A stretch of 64,000 bases of DNA. It comes from Pardosa pseudoannulata. Lineage: Eukaryota > Arthropoda > Arachnida > Araneae > Lycosidae. A program made the translations under genes and the position numbers. The stretch is from NCBI GenBank assembly GCA_032207245.1, contig CM063503.1, positions 64,700,066 to 64,764,065 of the forward strand, read 5' to 3'. This document shows, one piece after another, positions 26,333 to 38,819 of this stretch. The notes under the pieces were generated by a model. It did not search any database and was not told where the DNA came from. It saw only the letters and a list, made by a program, of their open reading frames with translations. Each line of letters begins with the position of its first letter. Within the stretch, counting starts at the first letter, position 1.

Positions 26333-27450
26333 TTAAAGTTCAACATACAATCTAACATTACCTTCTGCAGTATATTTGGTAAATTAACAGCATTAATATA
26401 CCTGGACGTCTTACAATTATTTTAAGAAATAAGCTTGAAATCCGCTGTTCTTTTTTAGTAACGTTAGCTATTGTTATTTTGAATTGTTCTTTAACTGGAT
26501 GTTTAAAGTTCAACATACAGTAGAGCATCACCTCCTACAGTATGTTTGGTAAATTAACCTCGACAATCTTATAATTTTCTTTAGAAATAGCCTTAAAATC
26601 CGCTGTTCTTTGGTAGTAATGTTGTCTATTGTTACTTTGAATTGTGTTCTTTAATTGGTTCAACATACAGTCCAACATTACCTTCTGCAGTATATTTGGT
26701 AAATTAACAGCATTAACATACCTGAACGTCTTACAATTATTTTTAGAAATAAAATTAAAATCCGCTGTTCTTTTGAAGTAACGTTGACTATTCTTATTTC
26801 GAATTGTTCTTTAACTGAATATTTAAAGTTCAACATACAGTAGAACATCACTTCCTGCAGTATGTTTGGTAAATTAACAGCATTAATATACCCAACAATC
26901 TTATAACTTTCTTTAGACTTTAATTGGTTATTTAAAATTCAATATGCAGTCGAACATTATCTTCTGCAGTATTTTTGGTAAATTAACAGCTTTAACTTCT
27001 GTGAAAGTCTTACAATTATTTCCATAAATAAACTTAAAATCCGCTGTTATTTTGTAGTAATGTTAACTATTCTCATTTTGAATTGTTCTTTAACTGGATA
27101 TTTAAAGTTCAACATACAGTAGAACATCCCCTTCTGCAGTATGTTTGGCAAATCAGCAGCATTAATATACTCGACAGTCTTATAATTTGGAAGTTTGTCA
27201 ATAAAATAAGCAGAAATAGCACAAAAAATAAGAACGCAAGTCGCTAGATATATTTCAAAACTATATTTAAAATTATATTAATAAATGTTTATTTAGTAAC
27301 AATGCCATGAGGATTGTTAAAATTAAATGTAGCAATCAGGAATTAAAGATTTTATTTAATGGGACTATCTACACTTGTATTACTTTTTTTTTATCAAAAT
27401 CACACTACACTTAATAAACATATAACATTTTAGTCTCATTATAGCATAAA

Positions 27451-29015
27451 ACTTTGAAAATGTATATTTTATTCCTAAAATATTTATGATGTTTTCAGAA
27501 ATATTCAATTTTTTTTTACAAAACATTATAAAAATTTCCTATTTAAGCTTAGCACTCTAATATGAATTTAATTAAATATATTTGAATTTCCTTTATATAA
27601 CATGGTAAAATAGTAACATGTGAAAGGAGCTATAATTTTTGTAATACTTTGAAACCTCACTGAAATAGGTTAAATATCGGGTAAAAATGAAGAATTGTTT
27701 TTTAAAAAGTATCACATTTTTCATACAAATACCTATAAAACTGCTTGTTTACACTCAGAAATTATTATGTATTTTAAAGCTTAGATAGTAATATATAACA
27801 CAGTTAAAAATTTAATCAAAAATTTCAGAAATTTCAATCGAAATATCTCTTTTGAGCAATCTAATTAATCGTTAACCAAACTAAAGAACTGAAAAAAAAC
27901 ATTTAAAGAGATTGCAAATTGAAGAAACCAAATTATTATATTATTTGTTGTCAGATAAGCATAAATGTATTAAAAATAAATAACATATTTTGTTTTAATG
28001 TTAACAAAAATGCGTAAGAATAGAATAAATACTGATAATTTTTATCTTCCTTATCAACCTTTAAGTGACACTTCCAATCTATTAAAATGCAATTTTCAGC
28101 TTATTAAATTACATATATCGTCTCTTCTAATTATCGCAGAGACAAAAACAAATCAGATTTAGAAACCTAAAAGTATGTTTTTTGATATGGGGAAATAAAA
28201 TCCCTTTAAAATATTCGCAGAAAACGACATTTTAACTTAGGCATTTACCTTAACCCAATAATGCTCGAGTCATTTTTGTTGAATATAAATAAATGACTAC
28301 AATAAATCTAAATTATTACTGACTGCACATAGTAAAATAGGAAATTTAAACAATTTCGACTATTACAGCATATTTTCCTTAGTGATCGGCTGACTTTTTA
28401 AGCATAATAGTATGCCATTTGCAAAAAAAGTAAAACTTCGTGATAAGAGATTCATCTGGTGTCAGATGTAAACACAGTTCTGGAAAAGGAAGCTTTATAA
28501 TAGATAAAGCAATTTATCATGATCTGTCAGAAAAGTAAATTTATGGGAGAGGCTCGAAGAGCAAAAAAATATCAATCCTAATGACAAAATTATATAAAAA
28601 AATACATACTCCAGAATTTTGTAAATTGTTTATAGGACTGCAATATATCTCCGCTAAGGAGGAAAAGTCATTCCGAGGAAACAAAAACTTTACAAACTAT
28701 ATTTTAGCTGTCAATTAAAAAAGGGATGCTAGGCATTAATGGTTTGGCTTAACACCTTGTGGTAAAATGCAGTTATGGAAAAGTCATTTTTCCAGGTTCA
28801 AAACTAGATACAACAAAAAAATTAAATAGAATTAGGAAGACAAGAGATGAATCTTTAATACCAGATAAAAATAAAAAAAATTGGTGGTTTCAAGGCAGAC
28901 TCTTAGCCTCACTATTTTAAATAATTAGCATTAATTAGTATCTATAATTTTTAATATTTCAAATTATGACAATCAAAGCCTTTATATTTTAACATTGATA
29001 TTATCACATGAATAT
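27451..29015. other. A/T-rich stretch with nothing recognised
   Basis: No coding, tandem or inverted feature that I can support. Confidence 0.5.
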
Positions 29016-29019
29016 TACA

Positions 29020-29260
29020 TTTTTGATAATGTCACATTAATAATACATTACTGATAATATTGCATTACTATTGCATTACTGATAATATTACATTATTATT
29101 GCATTAATGACCATATTACATTACTATTGCATTACTATTACATTATTGATATTACATTACTATTGCATTACTATTACATTATTGATAATATTACATTACT
29201 ATTGCATTAATATTACGTTACTGATAATATCACATTAATATAATATTATTGATAATACCA
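29020..29260. repeat. Minisatellite of ATTACATTACTATTGCATT-type units
   Basis: Short imperfect repeats built from TATTACATTA, CTATTGCATTA and TGATAATA follow one another for about 240 bp. Confidence 0.9.
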
Positions 29261-29439
29261 CATCGTACTGAAATTGCTTTACCTTAGAATTCATTTTAAA
29301 TAAAAATAAAATTCAGATAAATCTTAAGTGCAATTCTGTTTGAAACTTTTGCTTAGTTTCATAAAAATTAATATTACGATATGTATTTACTATATCCTAT
29401 TTATGTTCGCTATAGAATTTAGATATGCTAATTGGTATG

Positions 29440-30960
29440 ATAAAATGAATGTAATTCAGTCAGAATTAATAAAGACTTTCTACGAAGAACAATTTAAATA
29501 GATGAAACTTTCTTACATCAGAAATATAGATTTTTCATACCCATGTTCATACCGCAATTACTTATTTTGACAGTGTACAAGGAAATTAATGTCTGCTTAT
29601 AAACACTCCGATATGAGACATTTTTAAGATGGCATGCTGACTTTCCCGAATAGAAAAAGCTTCAAAATTGCAATTTTGTTTAATTTGAAGAACGTGTGGG
29701 AAGGTGAATTCAACCTCAATGAAATATATGAGATAAATATTAATAACATATTAATTTTACTTATCAGTTCAGAATACAAGCAAATATTTTCCAACTAAGA
29801 AACGGTAATAAGAGGTTCTCAGAATGCGATAGAAAAAAAAACCATGTAATAGAAAATAAAGAACATAATGAAATTTCATGTAGTGTTTCATATTTATTTC
29901 TTACCTCTCCCAGACAACCAAACATGTTTATTTCGAGTATGAAATTTAATCTTTATCTTTCGAAAAACATGTCGGTAATTCAATCAGAATCAACAAAGTC
30001 TTTCTCCGAAGATGAATTAGAGTAGAGGAAATTTTCCTACAACATCAATAAAGATTTTTCATTTTCATACACATAACACAATTGACACAGTTCTTGACAC
30101 AATTCATACACAGAACACAATTACTTAAAGTGAAAGAAAATTAATGTATGTTTATGAACTCTCCGGTATGAGACATTATTAAGGAGACATGCTGACTTTT
30201 CCGCATTGAAAACGTTTTCAAAATTGCAATTTTGATTAATTTATCAAAAATATGCAAAAGTGGATGCAGTTTTAATGAAATATATGGCATAAACTCGAAT
30301 AAAATAATAATTTTACTAATCTTAAATCAGCATATAAGCAAATATTTTTCAACAAAGAAATTGAAGTGAGAAATTCCCAGAATCCTGCATAAATTAAATG
30401 TTGGGTAACAGAAAATAAAAAAAATGTAAAATAATTTCCTGTAGTGATTCATATTTATTTCCAATATGAAATTTAATTTTAATCTTTTGAAAAAATGAAA
30501 GTAATTCAATCAGAACCAATAAAGATTTAGTTTCAAGATGAGTTTGAAGAGATGTAGATTTTATTATATCAGGAAAATAGAATTTTGATTTTCAAATTCA
30601 TACCACAATTACCTATTATTTTAAAAACATGGGAGAAAATCAATTTATGTTTATGACGCCTCTTAGATGAAACATTGTTATAAAATCATATGTTGACTTT
30701 TCTGCATAGATAACAGGAAAACGCTTTCAAAATTTCAACTTTGATTAGTTTCTGAATCGTGAGCTCAGATGAGCTCAATTTCCAGGAAATATAAGAAATA
30801 AATTAGAACAAAATATTAATTTTACTTATCTTAAATCAGCAAATAAGCAAATATATTCCAATCCCCAAAACAGGAGGGAGAAATTATTAAAGTTCAGCAA
30901 AAAGATAGGACATGCAGTGGCAAATAATAATAAAAAAAAAGAACTAATGCAATTTCCTCG
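29440..30960 (+). repeat. Three tandem H sub-blocks (~500-556 bp)
   Basis: The H block is itself triplicated at the left edge of the macrosatellite. The anchor ATGAGACATT or its variant ATGAAACATT falls near 29613, 30169 and 30668. Each copy carries CAATCAGAATCAATAAAG-like and TTCAAAATTGCAATTTTG-like runs. Confidence 0.85.
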
Positions 30961-31560
30961 AAACTTCTTTTCACGCATATTTTGATGATTTTTTCCCGTA
31001 AAGCCTCTTACACTTAAGGAAATCCCCCATTTCAGTGAAAAAACTTGTCTCTAATAATCAAAATTTTGATATTTCTGTCGTTTTCTTTACGCCGTTTCAC
31101 ATTGTATTCAATAATTCAGAAAATGGCTGTTTTTGTTTACCGAAATAAAAAGGCTGATCGAGTTTTGTGCATGGTAATAGCGTTCTAACTTAAAATGTTT
31201 ATTTTTTATTTTATAACAGTCAGAATGTTTCGTAGTCAAAATATTTGAGGAACAAATGCTCTGACTCCCTCTTGTTATTCATGAGTTTGAATCTTAAAAT
31301 TGCCTTCATGCATTTGCAAATGGCTTGGAGTAAGTTTGTTCCAGTAGACATTTTTTTTTGAATTTTTTTGGAGGGGATATTTTTACAAGTGTGAAATGTG
31401 TGTTACATGCGAAAAATTGCATATATTTTTACATGCGTGTATGTTACATGAGTGTATATTTAGATCATCTTTATTATCTTTTAAAATATTTTAATTTTAA
31501 GAAAACACAAATTTTACGATGCAAAAAAATAGACATGAAATATTCTACATTTTAATTTTA
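30960..31560 (+). repeat. Macrosatellite T block, copy 1
   Basis: Contains GTAAAGCCTCTTACACTTAA, GAGTTTTGTGCATGGTAATA, TTCATGAGTTTGAATCTTAA and the palindrome CATTTGCAAATG at 31311-31322. The 65-codon open frame at 31358-31555 is not conserved in other copies. Confidence 0.85.
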
Positions 31561-31659
31561 AACTAAATGTTTCTGAGTTAATATTTATACAGTGCATATA
31601 TTTCTATGCATTAGTAGGTGGTACTACGAATCACATAGTTATTGTAATTAATGTATTAT

Positions 31660-32732
31660 TCTATCACACTCTCTTTTCGTTTAGTACTCATTATTAATTG
31701 ATAGAATTAAAAAAAATATTATTGATAACTTATATACATATTTGCATTACCTTTGTATAGTTTTTGTATTTTAATACTGATGATATCAGATAATTATTTT
31801 AGGGATAATCATATTAATTAATGTTTTTCTCTATCAAGTTATTATCTTTTTGTTCAATACTTATTATTATTTGATATAATTTAAAAAATGTTATTGATAA
31901 GTTATAAGCAATTATTACCGTTATATAATTTTTGTATTTCAATACTGATGATGTCCGAAAACTATTTTAGGGATATATATTCATATTATTTCATATATAT
32001 TCATATTTATAAATATTAACTCATATATATTCATATATATTAATATTAATTCATATTAATTTATATATATTCATATTAACTCATGTTAATTCATATTAAT
32101 TCATAATAATTCATATATATTCATATTAATTCAAATATATTTAAATATATTCATATAAATTCAAATTAATTAATGTTTTCTCTATCACGTTATTATCTTT
32201 TTGTTCAATATTCATTATTATTTCATATTATTTAAAAAATGTTATTGATAAGTTATATTCAATTATTACCGTTGTATAATTTTTGTATTTTAATACTGAT
32301 GATGTCCGATAACTATTTTAGATATATATTCATATTATTTCATATATATTCATATTTATAAATATTAATCATATAAATATATATATATATATATATATAC
32401 ATTACATATACATTAATATTAATTTATATTAATTCCATATTAACTCATATTAATTCATATTAATTCATAATAATTCATATATATTCATATTAATTCAAAT
32501 ATATTTAAATATATTCATATAAATTCAAATTAATTAATGTTTTCTCTATCACGTTATTATCTTTTTGTTCAATATTCATTATTATTTCATATTATTTAAA
32601 AAATGTTATTGATAAGTTATATTCAATTATTACCGTTGTATAATTTTTGTATTTTAATACTGATGATGTCCGATAACTATTTTAGATATATATTCATATT
32701 ATTTCATATATATTCATATTTATTCTTATTAA

Positions 32733-32776
<44 letters not shown>

Positions 32777-32910
32777 CATATACATTAATATTAATTTATA
32801 TTAATTCCTATATATTCATATTAATTCATATTAATTCATATTAATTCATATATATTCATATTAATTCATATATATTCAAATATATCCATATAAATTCAAA
32901 TTAATTAATG
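31660..32910 (+). repeat. T2 block expanded into ~340-370-bp tandem units with TA microsatellites
   Basis: CTATCACGTTATTATCTTTT or a variant begins units near 31833, 32171, 32541 and 32910, with a diverged one at 31661. The units at 32171 and 32541 are nearly identical. Between them are ATTCATATATATTCATATTA-type simple repeats and (TA)n runs at 32377-32399 and 32736-32772. The open frame at 32603-32788 simply reads through the microsatellite. Confidence 0.88.
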
Positions 32911-33212
32911 CATTTCTCTATCACGTTATTATCTTTTTGTTCATTACTCATTATTATTTGATATAATTAAAATGTTATTGATAAGTTATATACAATTATT
33001 ATGGTTGTATAATTTTTGTATTTTAATATTGATGATATGAGATAACTATTTTAGTGATATATTTTCCTTCGTGAATATTTAAAAATAAAAACAATAAGAT
33101 AACTGTTTGGAAGCATAAGTACTAGGATTCATAAAGATAATACTGTGAAATTAATTTACTGCTTCATATTAATTACCGATATGGAATTTATAAGTTATAT
33201 AAGGTGGTCCTG

Positions 33213-33400
33213 AAAAAGTAAGATAATTCATTCAAAATCTATAAAGATTTTCTTTGAAGTAGAGTTTGGAAATACAAGATATTCCTAGAAGAGTAACACA
33301 AATTTTTATATGATATTCATACCGAAATTACTTATTGTGACAAAGGGGTAGAAAATTAATGTATGTTAACGAAGACGCCGTGATGAGACATTATTAAAGT
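33213..33400 (+). repeat. Macrosatellite H block, left part, cut by an insertion
   Basis: TTCATTCAAAATCTATAAAG through GATGAGACATTATTAAAG matches H. The remainder of the H block resumes at about 36596 (GCATTATTAAGATGACATGC), so about 3.2 kb have been inserted between. Confidence 0.8.
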
Positions 33401-34587
33401 TGTGAGATTACTTTGAAGTCATAGGGAAACCCTTCCCTCTTATCCGAAAGAATAAAAATTATTAAATTATTTGGTTTATCCTCTTTTTAAGATTTTGGCT
33501 CACTTGGGCTGCCGGGTAGCTTCTTCTTAATTTTTAATTTAAGCTACATAAAATTAAAATCAACAAACTTTAATAATAATTACACTGTTTAGTAAGATTT
33601 CTGTTCCTCATGACGTAAGAGGTAGTAACTTTATGTTTGGGGATGCTGAATAAGAATATGTCACGAAACTCCATCTCTACATATTTATCCCTCCGAGGGG
33701 AACACACCGAGAATAAAAAGTCTCCAAAAAATATGCTAAAGTTTCATTGTGTCAGTGACCAAAGTGTTCTACGATTTTTTACTTCACCTTTGTCGACTAG
33801 ATTGGAATACAGGAAACCCATCGTTACTGTCCCTTTACTGCAGGTTATAAATAGATATATAAATATACATTATAGATTGTTAATTTTATATACACATTAA
33901 GCTCGTCAAGTCTCGAAGATTATCCCATGAGAAATAATGGATTCTAAAAGTACAAATAAAAATATCCTTTAAGAGAATGATTTATATCTTTTTTACGAAA
34001 GTCATCCAAGCTGTTTAAGTGGTGCAATTGGAGATACATCTGTTACCGCAAACGAAATACTTCGAAATAGAGATTGACAAAGCCATGAAAAGCTGTCAGC
34101 GTCTTTGTGCCTCCTGGAGTAGGTGTGCAGTTCTTAAACAATCGACCTGACCCTCCTATCTCAAAACACCATAGTGGAAAACACTGGCAGAAATGTACAT
34201 TACATCCATTATCGGAGCGTTTTTGAAGGTCGAAAATTGTACATGACAACCGCTTTGAAGACATCATCGGTTTGGCGGAATTGTACGTGCGAATCGCTTA
34301 GAGGGTTAAAAAATATAAATTCCAATAATCCCAATTTCTTTTTAACATTGTTGCATTACATTTAATATATCAATTTATCCAAGTAGTATTTTATCTTTAA
34401 TAAATGATTAAATTAACACTTACATAGAATAAAACTAAGATTATAAAAGTAAAAACTTACATTATTTATAGGTTTTTAGAAAAAATAACTGAATTCTGTG
34501 AAAAGAAATGGCAATCATAAAGAAATTCGCATCTTATGTAACAGTGAATACGTTAGTTGTGAATGCTGTTTCATATATATAATCTCA
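33400..34587. other. Unclassified insert segment with short open frames
   Basis: This is part of the 3.2-kb insertion in H. The patches 33637-33860 and 34030-34310 are less A/T-rich than the surroundings. They carry an 87-codon plus-strand frame (33637-33900, containing SLRGEHTENKKSPKN) and a 74-codon minus-strand frame (34043-34267, containing TPTPGGTKTLTAFHGF). I recognise neither. No terminal repeats were found. These could be scraps of a mobile-element gene or of a host gene. Confidence 0.25.
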
Positions 34588-35880
34588 GTATACCTTTATA
34601 TATAAAATTCTTCTGTCCGTGTGTTTGTAATAGAACTCCTGCTAAACGGCTGGACTGACTTTAATGAAATTTTGAGTATGTAATTAAGTTGATTCGAGAA
34701 TAGTTTAGATTTACAATTGGATCCGATAGAAAATTTTTTACTAAAAATTCAGAATTGACTTCTTACTGAGGTTATTATAATGCCGCTTGAAACCTTTCAC
34801 TTCCGATGTACCCATGGCTCACTGGTCAGCGCAACGCGCTAGAGAACGAGAATTCCCAGCAACTAATCCGCACACCCGCGATGTTGGAATTTTAATTTGA
34901 GTTTGAACTACACCATTTTCCGTTTCTACTGCTGCATCGTTATATTTAGAAATTTCAAGGGGTTCAGTACTAGTATTTAATTTTTATGAGATTCTAGTCT
35001 TATTTCTGAATAAATGTGTGGATACTTAGTTTTAATTTTACTTTCTGAAATAAATATTTAACTAATATCAGAACTTAACTAATATCAGTTACCGGTGCTG
35101 TGATTTGGCTTCGTAATCGATCTCAGGTATACACTCATGTCTGTTTGCTTTTCTTCACATCTGCACTTCAACATCATGCAGAAAATGAATGTACGATAGA
35201 TGAAAATGATTAAAAATATACATAACTAGCATATAGCCCGTCATATAACGGATCGGTAAAGTTTTTAATTTTCCAGAATTGTAAACAACCCTATGAAGCA
35301 GGTAAAAAAAAGGTTTTTTTTTGGCTGAGAATTACCTTTTAAAAAAAATAATCGATTAAAATTATCACATATGTACTTAATCTATTATTTAAGTCAAATA
35401 AAAAAGAAAATTATTTATGTAATATCTAAGTTTAGTGATAAAACGTATGAAAATAATGCAGAAAATATTTAAATAATTTAAAATAAGAAATGATTAAATG
35501 AGATGGTTAAAGGAATGAAGTCATAATGGTAGAAAAAATTGTTATTTTTACCTATTTATTATGTGATAAATTGATAAATTTAATCGCTTGCTCTTAAAAT
35601 GGGGCTTGATATAATGGCATTAAAAGCTCGAAAATGGGACGGGGTGGATTTCGAACGTTTTAAAGAGGATAGTATTTTTCACTGTGATACGAAGCTTATT
35701 CATACCAATTTACTTCAGAATCGGATCTATAGTTTAGGAAAAGATAAACTTTACTCGCTTTGAATTTTGCAAACCCTAACTCATCAAAAATCCAATATGG
35801 ATGCTCTATCCATTCCAGGTCCAACAGCTTCATAACTTCGAAGACAGACGGGCAGATAACTTAGGCTATTATTACATTAT
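34588..35880 (+). mobile_element. Unclassified interspersed element, copy A (~1.3 kb)
   Basis: It opens with TATATAAAATTCTTCTGTCC and GTGTGTTTGTAATAG, then GGCTGGACTGACTTTAATGA, a type of leader often seen in arthropod dispersed repeats. It ends GACGGGCAGATAACTTAGGC and TATTATTACA. The right half (from CATATAGCCCGTCATATAAC, 35229) and the 3' end match copy C at 54692-55894, and the 3' end matches copy B at 36290-36475. The 5' end TCTGTCCG is loosely mirrored by CTGTCCGCCTGTCC on the reverse strand of the 3' end. No protein is encoded. A non-autonomous Helitron or TIR element is possible; the class is undetermined. Confidence 0.55.
34808..34905 (+). other. tRNA-like sequence inside copy A, decayed
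   Basis: GGCTCACTGGTCAGCGCAAC followed by GCGCTAGAGAACGAG resembles the D-arm and A-box region of a tRNA. The expected B-box region (before CCCGCGATGTTGG) is disrupted, so no cloverleaf forms. Best read as a SINE or tRNA-derived scrap. Confidence 0.3.
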
Positions 35881-36103
35881 GAGAAGAAAGTTTAAGGATA
35901 CAGAACATGAAATGTTTATGTGGCCATGGACATATGTAAAGCAATACGTGACTTAAATAAAATAAAAATAATAAAAATTTAAAAAAGTTAAAAAAATAGT
36001 AAATATTTATTTTAAAAATAATAAAACAACTTTCGGAAGAAGAATTTAAAAGAAAGAGCAGAAAAAATTAAATTTATTAGACATAAAAAAATTGGCTGCG
36101 ACG

Positions 36104-36180
36104 GGGATAGAACTGTCAACACCAGAAGTACGACAATCAAGTAGGTGGACATTCTACCAAACGTACAAAGCGTGCACATT
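36104..36180 (-). other. tRNA-like sequence, decayed, followed by a T-run
   Basis: On the minus strand GGTAGAATGTCCACCTACTT resembles an A box and AGTTCTATCCCCGTCGCAGC resembles a T-arm and acceptor end, followed immediately by AATTTTTTTATG, a run that would stop RNA polymerase III. The T-stem has mismatches and the 5' acceptor strand does not pair well. A tRNA-derived SINE remnant is more likely than a gene. Confidence 0.35.
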
Positions 36181-36289
36181 GTAAGTAAACTAATTAGAGT
36201 ACATAAGGTTCAAGTAGAAAGAGTCCAGAAATTTAAATATTTCTCTTCGCCTTTGACATCCTATCAAGAATGAATTATGTATAGAATAA

Positions 36290-36475
36290 GAGGAAAGATA
36301 AGGCTTGAAATAATAGAATTAAACGCTCGAAATGGGGGATGGGGTAAATTTCGAACTCGCTTTCAATTTTGCTAACCCTAACTCATGAAAAATCCAATAT
36401 GGATGCCTGTATCCATTCCAGGTACAACCGCTTCAGAAATTCGAGGACAGACAACTTAGGCTATTATTATATAGG
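36290..36475 (+). mobile_element. Unclassified interspersed element, copy B (3' end only)
   Basis: CTAACCCTAACTCATGAAAA and ATCCAATATGGATGCCTGT, then CATTCCAGGTACAACCGCTT and ACAACTTAGGCTATTATTAT, match the 3' ends of copies A and C in order. The left part is missing. Confidence 0.75.
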
Positions 36476-36595
36476 GTATGAAATTTTTGAAAACTGGGAC
36501 TCTTCTGCATCATGAATTGAATTTTCTAGACACTGGGACACGAGGTATATAGACGGTGGTAATCCCGATTAATAAGGACGTGTAGCAAATACAGG

Positions 36596-37460
36596 CATTA
36601 TTAAGATGACATGCTGACTTTTCCGCATTAGATTAAGCTTCTCAAGCGGATGATAAGACTAGCTCAATTTGAATAAAAGATATGAGATAAATTAGAATAA
36701 AATTAATTTTGCTTTTTTTAAAATTAGGTACCGTAATTTCGGGTAGATAGCCCGGTGATTATCCGTGTTTAAAAGTTTAAATTTAATATATGAGACTTAC
36801 CTCCTAGAGTATATCAGAAGAAATTTTATTTTGTCTATTAGCAGACCAAAAATATTTTTTCAAACTGAAAGTTTATTTGTGCCTTTATTGCATGATTTGT
36901 TCAGTTTTATTTTTTTTCACCTCGCCTAACTCACCTACCTTTGTTAGGTTGCGCTCACTATAAAGACATGCTTGTCTTTATATTGTATTATTACATTGAA
37001 AGTAATGAAAGCACATTGAAATATAACTGAAAGTATATTAAAATGCATTTTCGGTTGAAGTTTGAGGTTTTTTTTTCCATTTTTCTAACGGTAAAGCAAA
37101 AAGAAAATGAGTTATCAGTGTCAGAATGCAGAATTCATCTTCATGCAAAAATAATTAAAAAAATGGGAATTAAAACTGTTCTTGGAACACCGATTTTAAG
37201 ATGAAATTTCACTTTCTTTCAGCCAACTCTGGTATGTGTACCGCTTACAACACAACGAGATATCCACTTCAAATTACTGTAATAAGAAAGCTTTTTCCAA
37301 TCAATATATAGGAGAGGATAAATTTTTAGACTTCAGTACACCTAAAAGAACATGCAATAGAAAATTGTAAAAAAATATATTTTTTAGAAATCTTTAGAAT
37401 TCTGTACACCTAAAAGAACATGCAATAGAAAATTGTAAAAGATATGAAATGCAATTTCCT
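36596..37460 (+). repeat. Macrosatellite H block resumed, with inner insertion
   Basis: GCATTATTAAGATGACATGC and TGACTTTTCCGCATTAG restart the H block cut at 33400. It is interrupted again by the TIR element at 36731-37279. At 37326-37459 a ~67-bp piece (CACCTAAAAGAACATGCAAT) is tandemly duplicated. Confidence 0.8.
36731..37279. mobile_element. 549-bp non-autonomous TIR element at TA target, mariner-like
   Basis: The left end CCGTAATTTCGGGTAGATAG follows a TA (36729-36730). The right end read on the reverse strand is CAGTAATTTGAAGTGGATAT, preceded by TA (37280-37281). About 15 of 20 bases agree. The flanks join as a continuous macrosatellite H block, which fits a clean insertion. It contains no transposase, so it would depend on a relative elsewhere. 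The TA target and length suit a MITE of the Tc1/mariner superfamily. Confidence 0.65.
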
Positions 37461-38100
37461 TGAAAGCACTGGTATGGATTTTTAAGATAAATTTTTATTG
37501 TAAAATTTTTTAAACTTAAGAAATTCACCCATTTTAGAGGAAAAACTTATCTCCTATAATGAAAATTTTGAGATATCTGTCGTTTACTTTGTGTCTTTTC
37601 GAATCGTATTAAGTAATTCAGAAAATGGTGGGTTTTGTTTACCAGAATTAAAAAAAGCTACTAGAGTTTTGTGTATGTGTTATCTTGATATCTTAAGGCG
37701 CTTATTGTTTTGCTTGTTTTTCACACAAACTATTTCAGAAACAAATTCTCTGACTTCCTATAGTTATTGATAAGTTTGAATCTTCAAACGGCCTTCATAC
37801 ATTTGCAAATGGTTGAGTGTAAGATTGTAACAACAGACATTTTAAGCACTCTTTCGCCCAACGATGGCCGGATGGTTAGGGTGCTGGCCTTCGGAACCAG
37901 AGTTCGTGGGTTCGCATCCCACTACAGCAAGGATGTTTGTAGCCGTTCGGAATCGTATTAAGCAGTAAGTTCCAGTCTCGTTAGTCCTCGTGTTGCAAAA
38001 AGTAGACCGTAGCTCTCCAAAACCAATTAAGAACATTTTCTTACGCACATAATATAAGCTATTTGGACATTCATTTAATACCATTATTTTAAAATTTTTT
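37460..38100 (+). repeat. Macrosatellite T block, copy 2, with SINE inserted
   Basis: The T landmarks are present: CTACTAGAGTTTTGTGTATG, AGTTTGAATCTTCAAACGGC and CATTTGCAAATG at 37800-37811. A tRNA-derived SINE begins about 50 bp downstream. T2-type sequence follows from about 38100. Confidence 0.8.
37861..38075 (+). mobile_element. tRNA-derived SINE family 1, most complete copy
   Basis: The head is tRNA-like: A-box region GGATGGTTAGGGTGCTGG, an anticodon-arm-like CTGGCCTTCGGAACCAG, and B box GGTTCGCATCC (about 37909-37919). The body follows with GGATGTTTGTAGCCGTTCGG, CCAGTCTCGTTAGTCCTCGT, GTTGCAAAAAGTAGACCGTA and GCTCTCCAAAAC. The body recurs at 46436-46512, 48262-48375 (minus) and 57085-57245, so this is a family. 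SINEs are transcribed by RNA polymerase III from the internal boxes and moved by LINE enzymes. No clear target duplication was found. Confidence 0.8.
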
Positions 38101-38819
38101 TTAGGATCATGAGGATTATTAAAATATGTAGAATGTGTTGATTGAATGGTATTAAAAAGGGTAGAATAGAAAAAAATTATATTTTAATTTTAAAAGAAAT
38201 GAATTACAACTGAATTTCATTCTGTACATGCATTTCCATGAATTAGCATTTATTAGCACCGATTTCCTAATAATTGTAAGACATTTATATCTTTTTTTAT
38301 CACTTTATTACCGCTTTACTAAAAAATTATTATAATTTGTTATATTTAAAAATACTCATAAATTATAATACATAAAATTGTTAACATCCAATTGTTTTTT
38401 ATATTTTAATACTTATAATATAGCATTAATATTTCAGTAATAGTTCATTTTATTTTAGAAATAATTTTTAAATGGAATAATTAAAATATTTCATTCCGTG
38501 TAATTCTTTTCTATCATTTTATTAAGTTTCATGTAAATTAATTTTATTAAACCTATAATCTGTTTCATATTTATTTGTGTTTTGAAAAAAAAATAATATT
38601 TTTTGTATGAAGTTTACATCTTATACTTATTTTTTCATCTTAGAAAGGTTTTAATAAATATAATTTTAAAGTAATATGCTGAATGTAATTGATCTGGAAC
38701 TTTTTATTAGGTTTCATGGAAATTAATATTAAGAAATTTATTTACTGGTTGATATTTATTTGCAATCCACCATGAAATTCAGCATTGATAAGAAAAGTGG
38801 ACTGAAAATAAAATAAAGT
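38101..38819 (+). repeat. T2-type A/T-rich tail
   Basis: Resembles the T2 tails elsewhere (TTTTTATATTTTAATACTTA, GAAATTTATTTACTGGTTGA). Nothing else is visible. Confidence 0.5.

Larger units (their letters stand above)
24543..27450. repeat. ~170-bp tandem repeats inside a ~1.3-kb segmental duplication
   Basis: A unit of about 160-172 bp recurs, with landmarks AAAATCCGCTGTTCTTTGGT, TTGAATTGTTCTTTAACTGG, AAAGTTCAACATACAGT, TTCTGCAGTATATTTGGTAA and CAGCATTAATATACC. Unit starts (AAATCCGCT) are near 24654, 24825, 25072, 25230, 25400, 25570 and 25730, and again from 26195 on. The 247-bp gap between 24825 and 25072 is explained by a 73-bp inserted element plus its TTAA duplication. The region 24781-26133 is repeated as 26148-27450 (offset 1367 bp at the left, 1306 bp at the right), including the unique tail with AACAATGCCATGAGGA. 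Non-coding. Confidence 0.92.

Noticed and set aside
37861..37935. Functional tRNA gene
   Set aside because: The anticodon arm is plausible, but the acceptor stem is not, and the same head-body arrangement occurs in other copies, so it is a SINE head.
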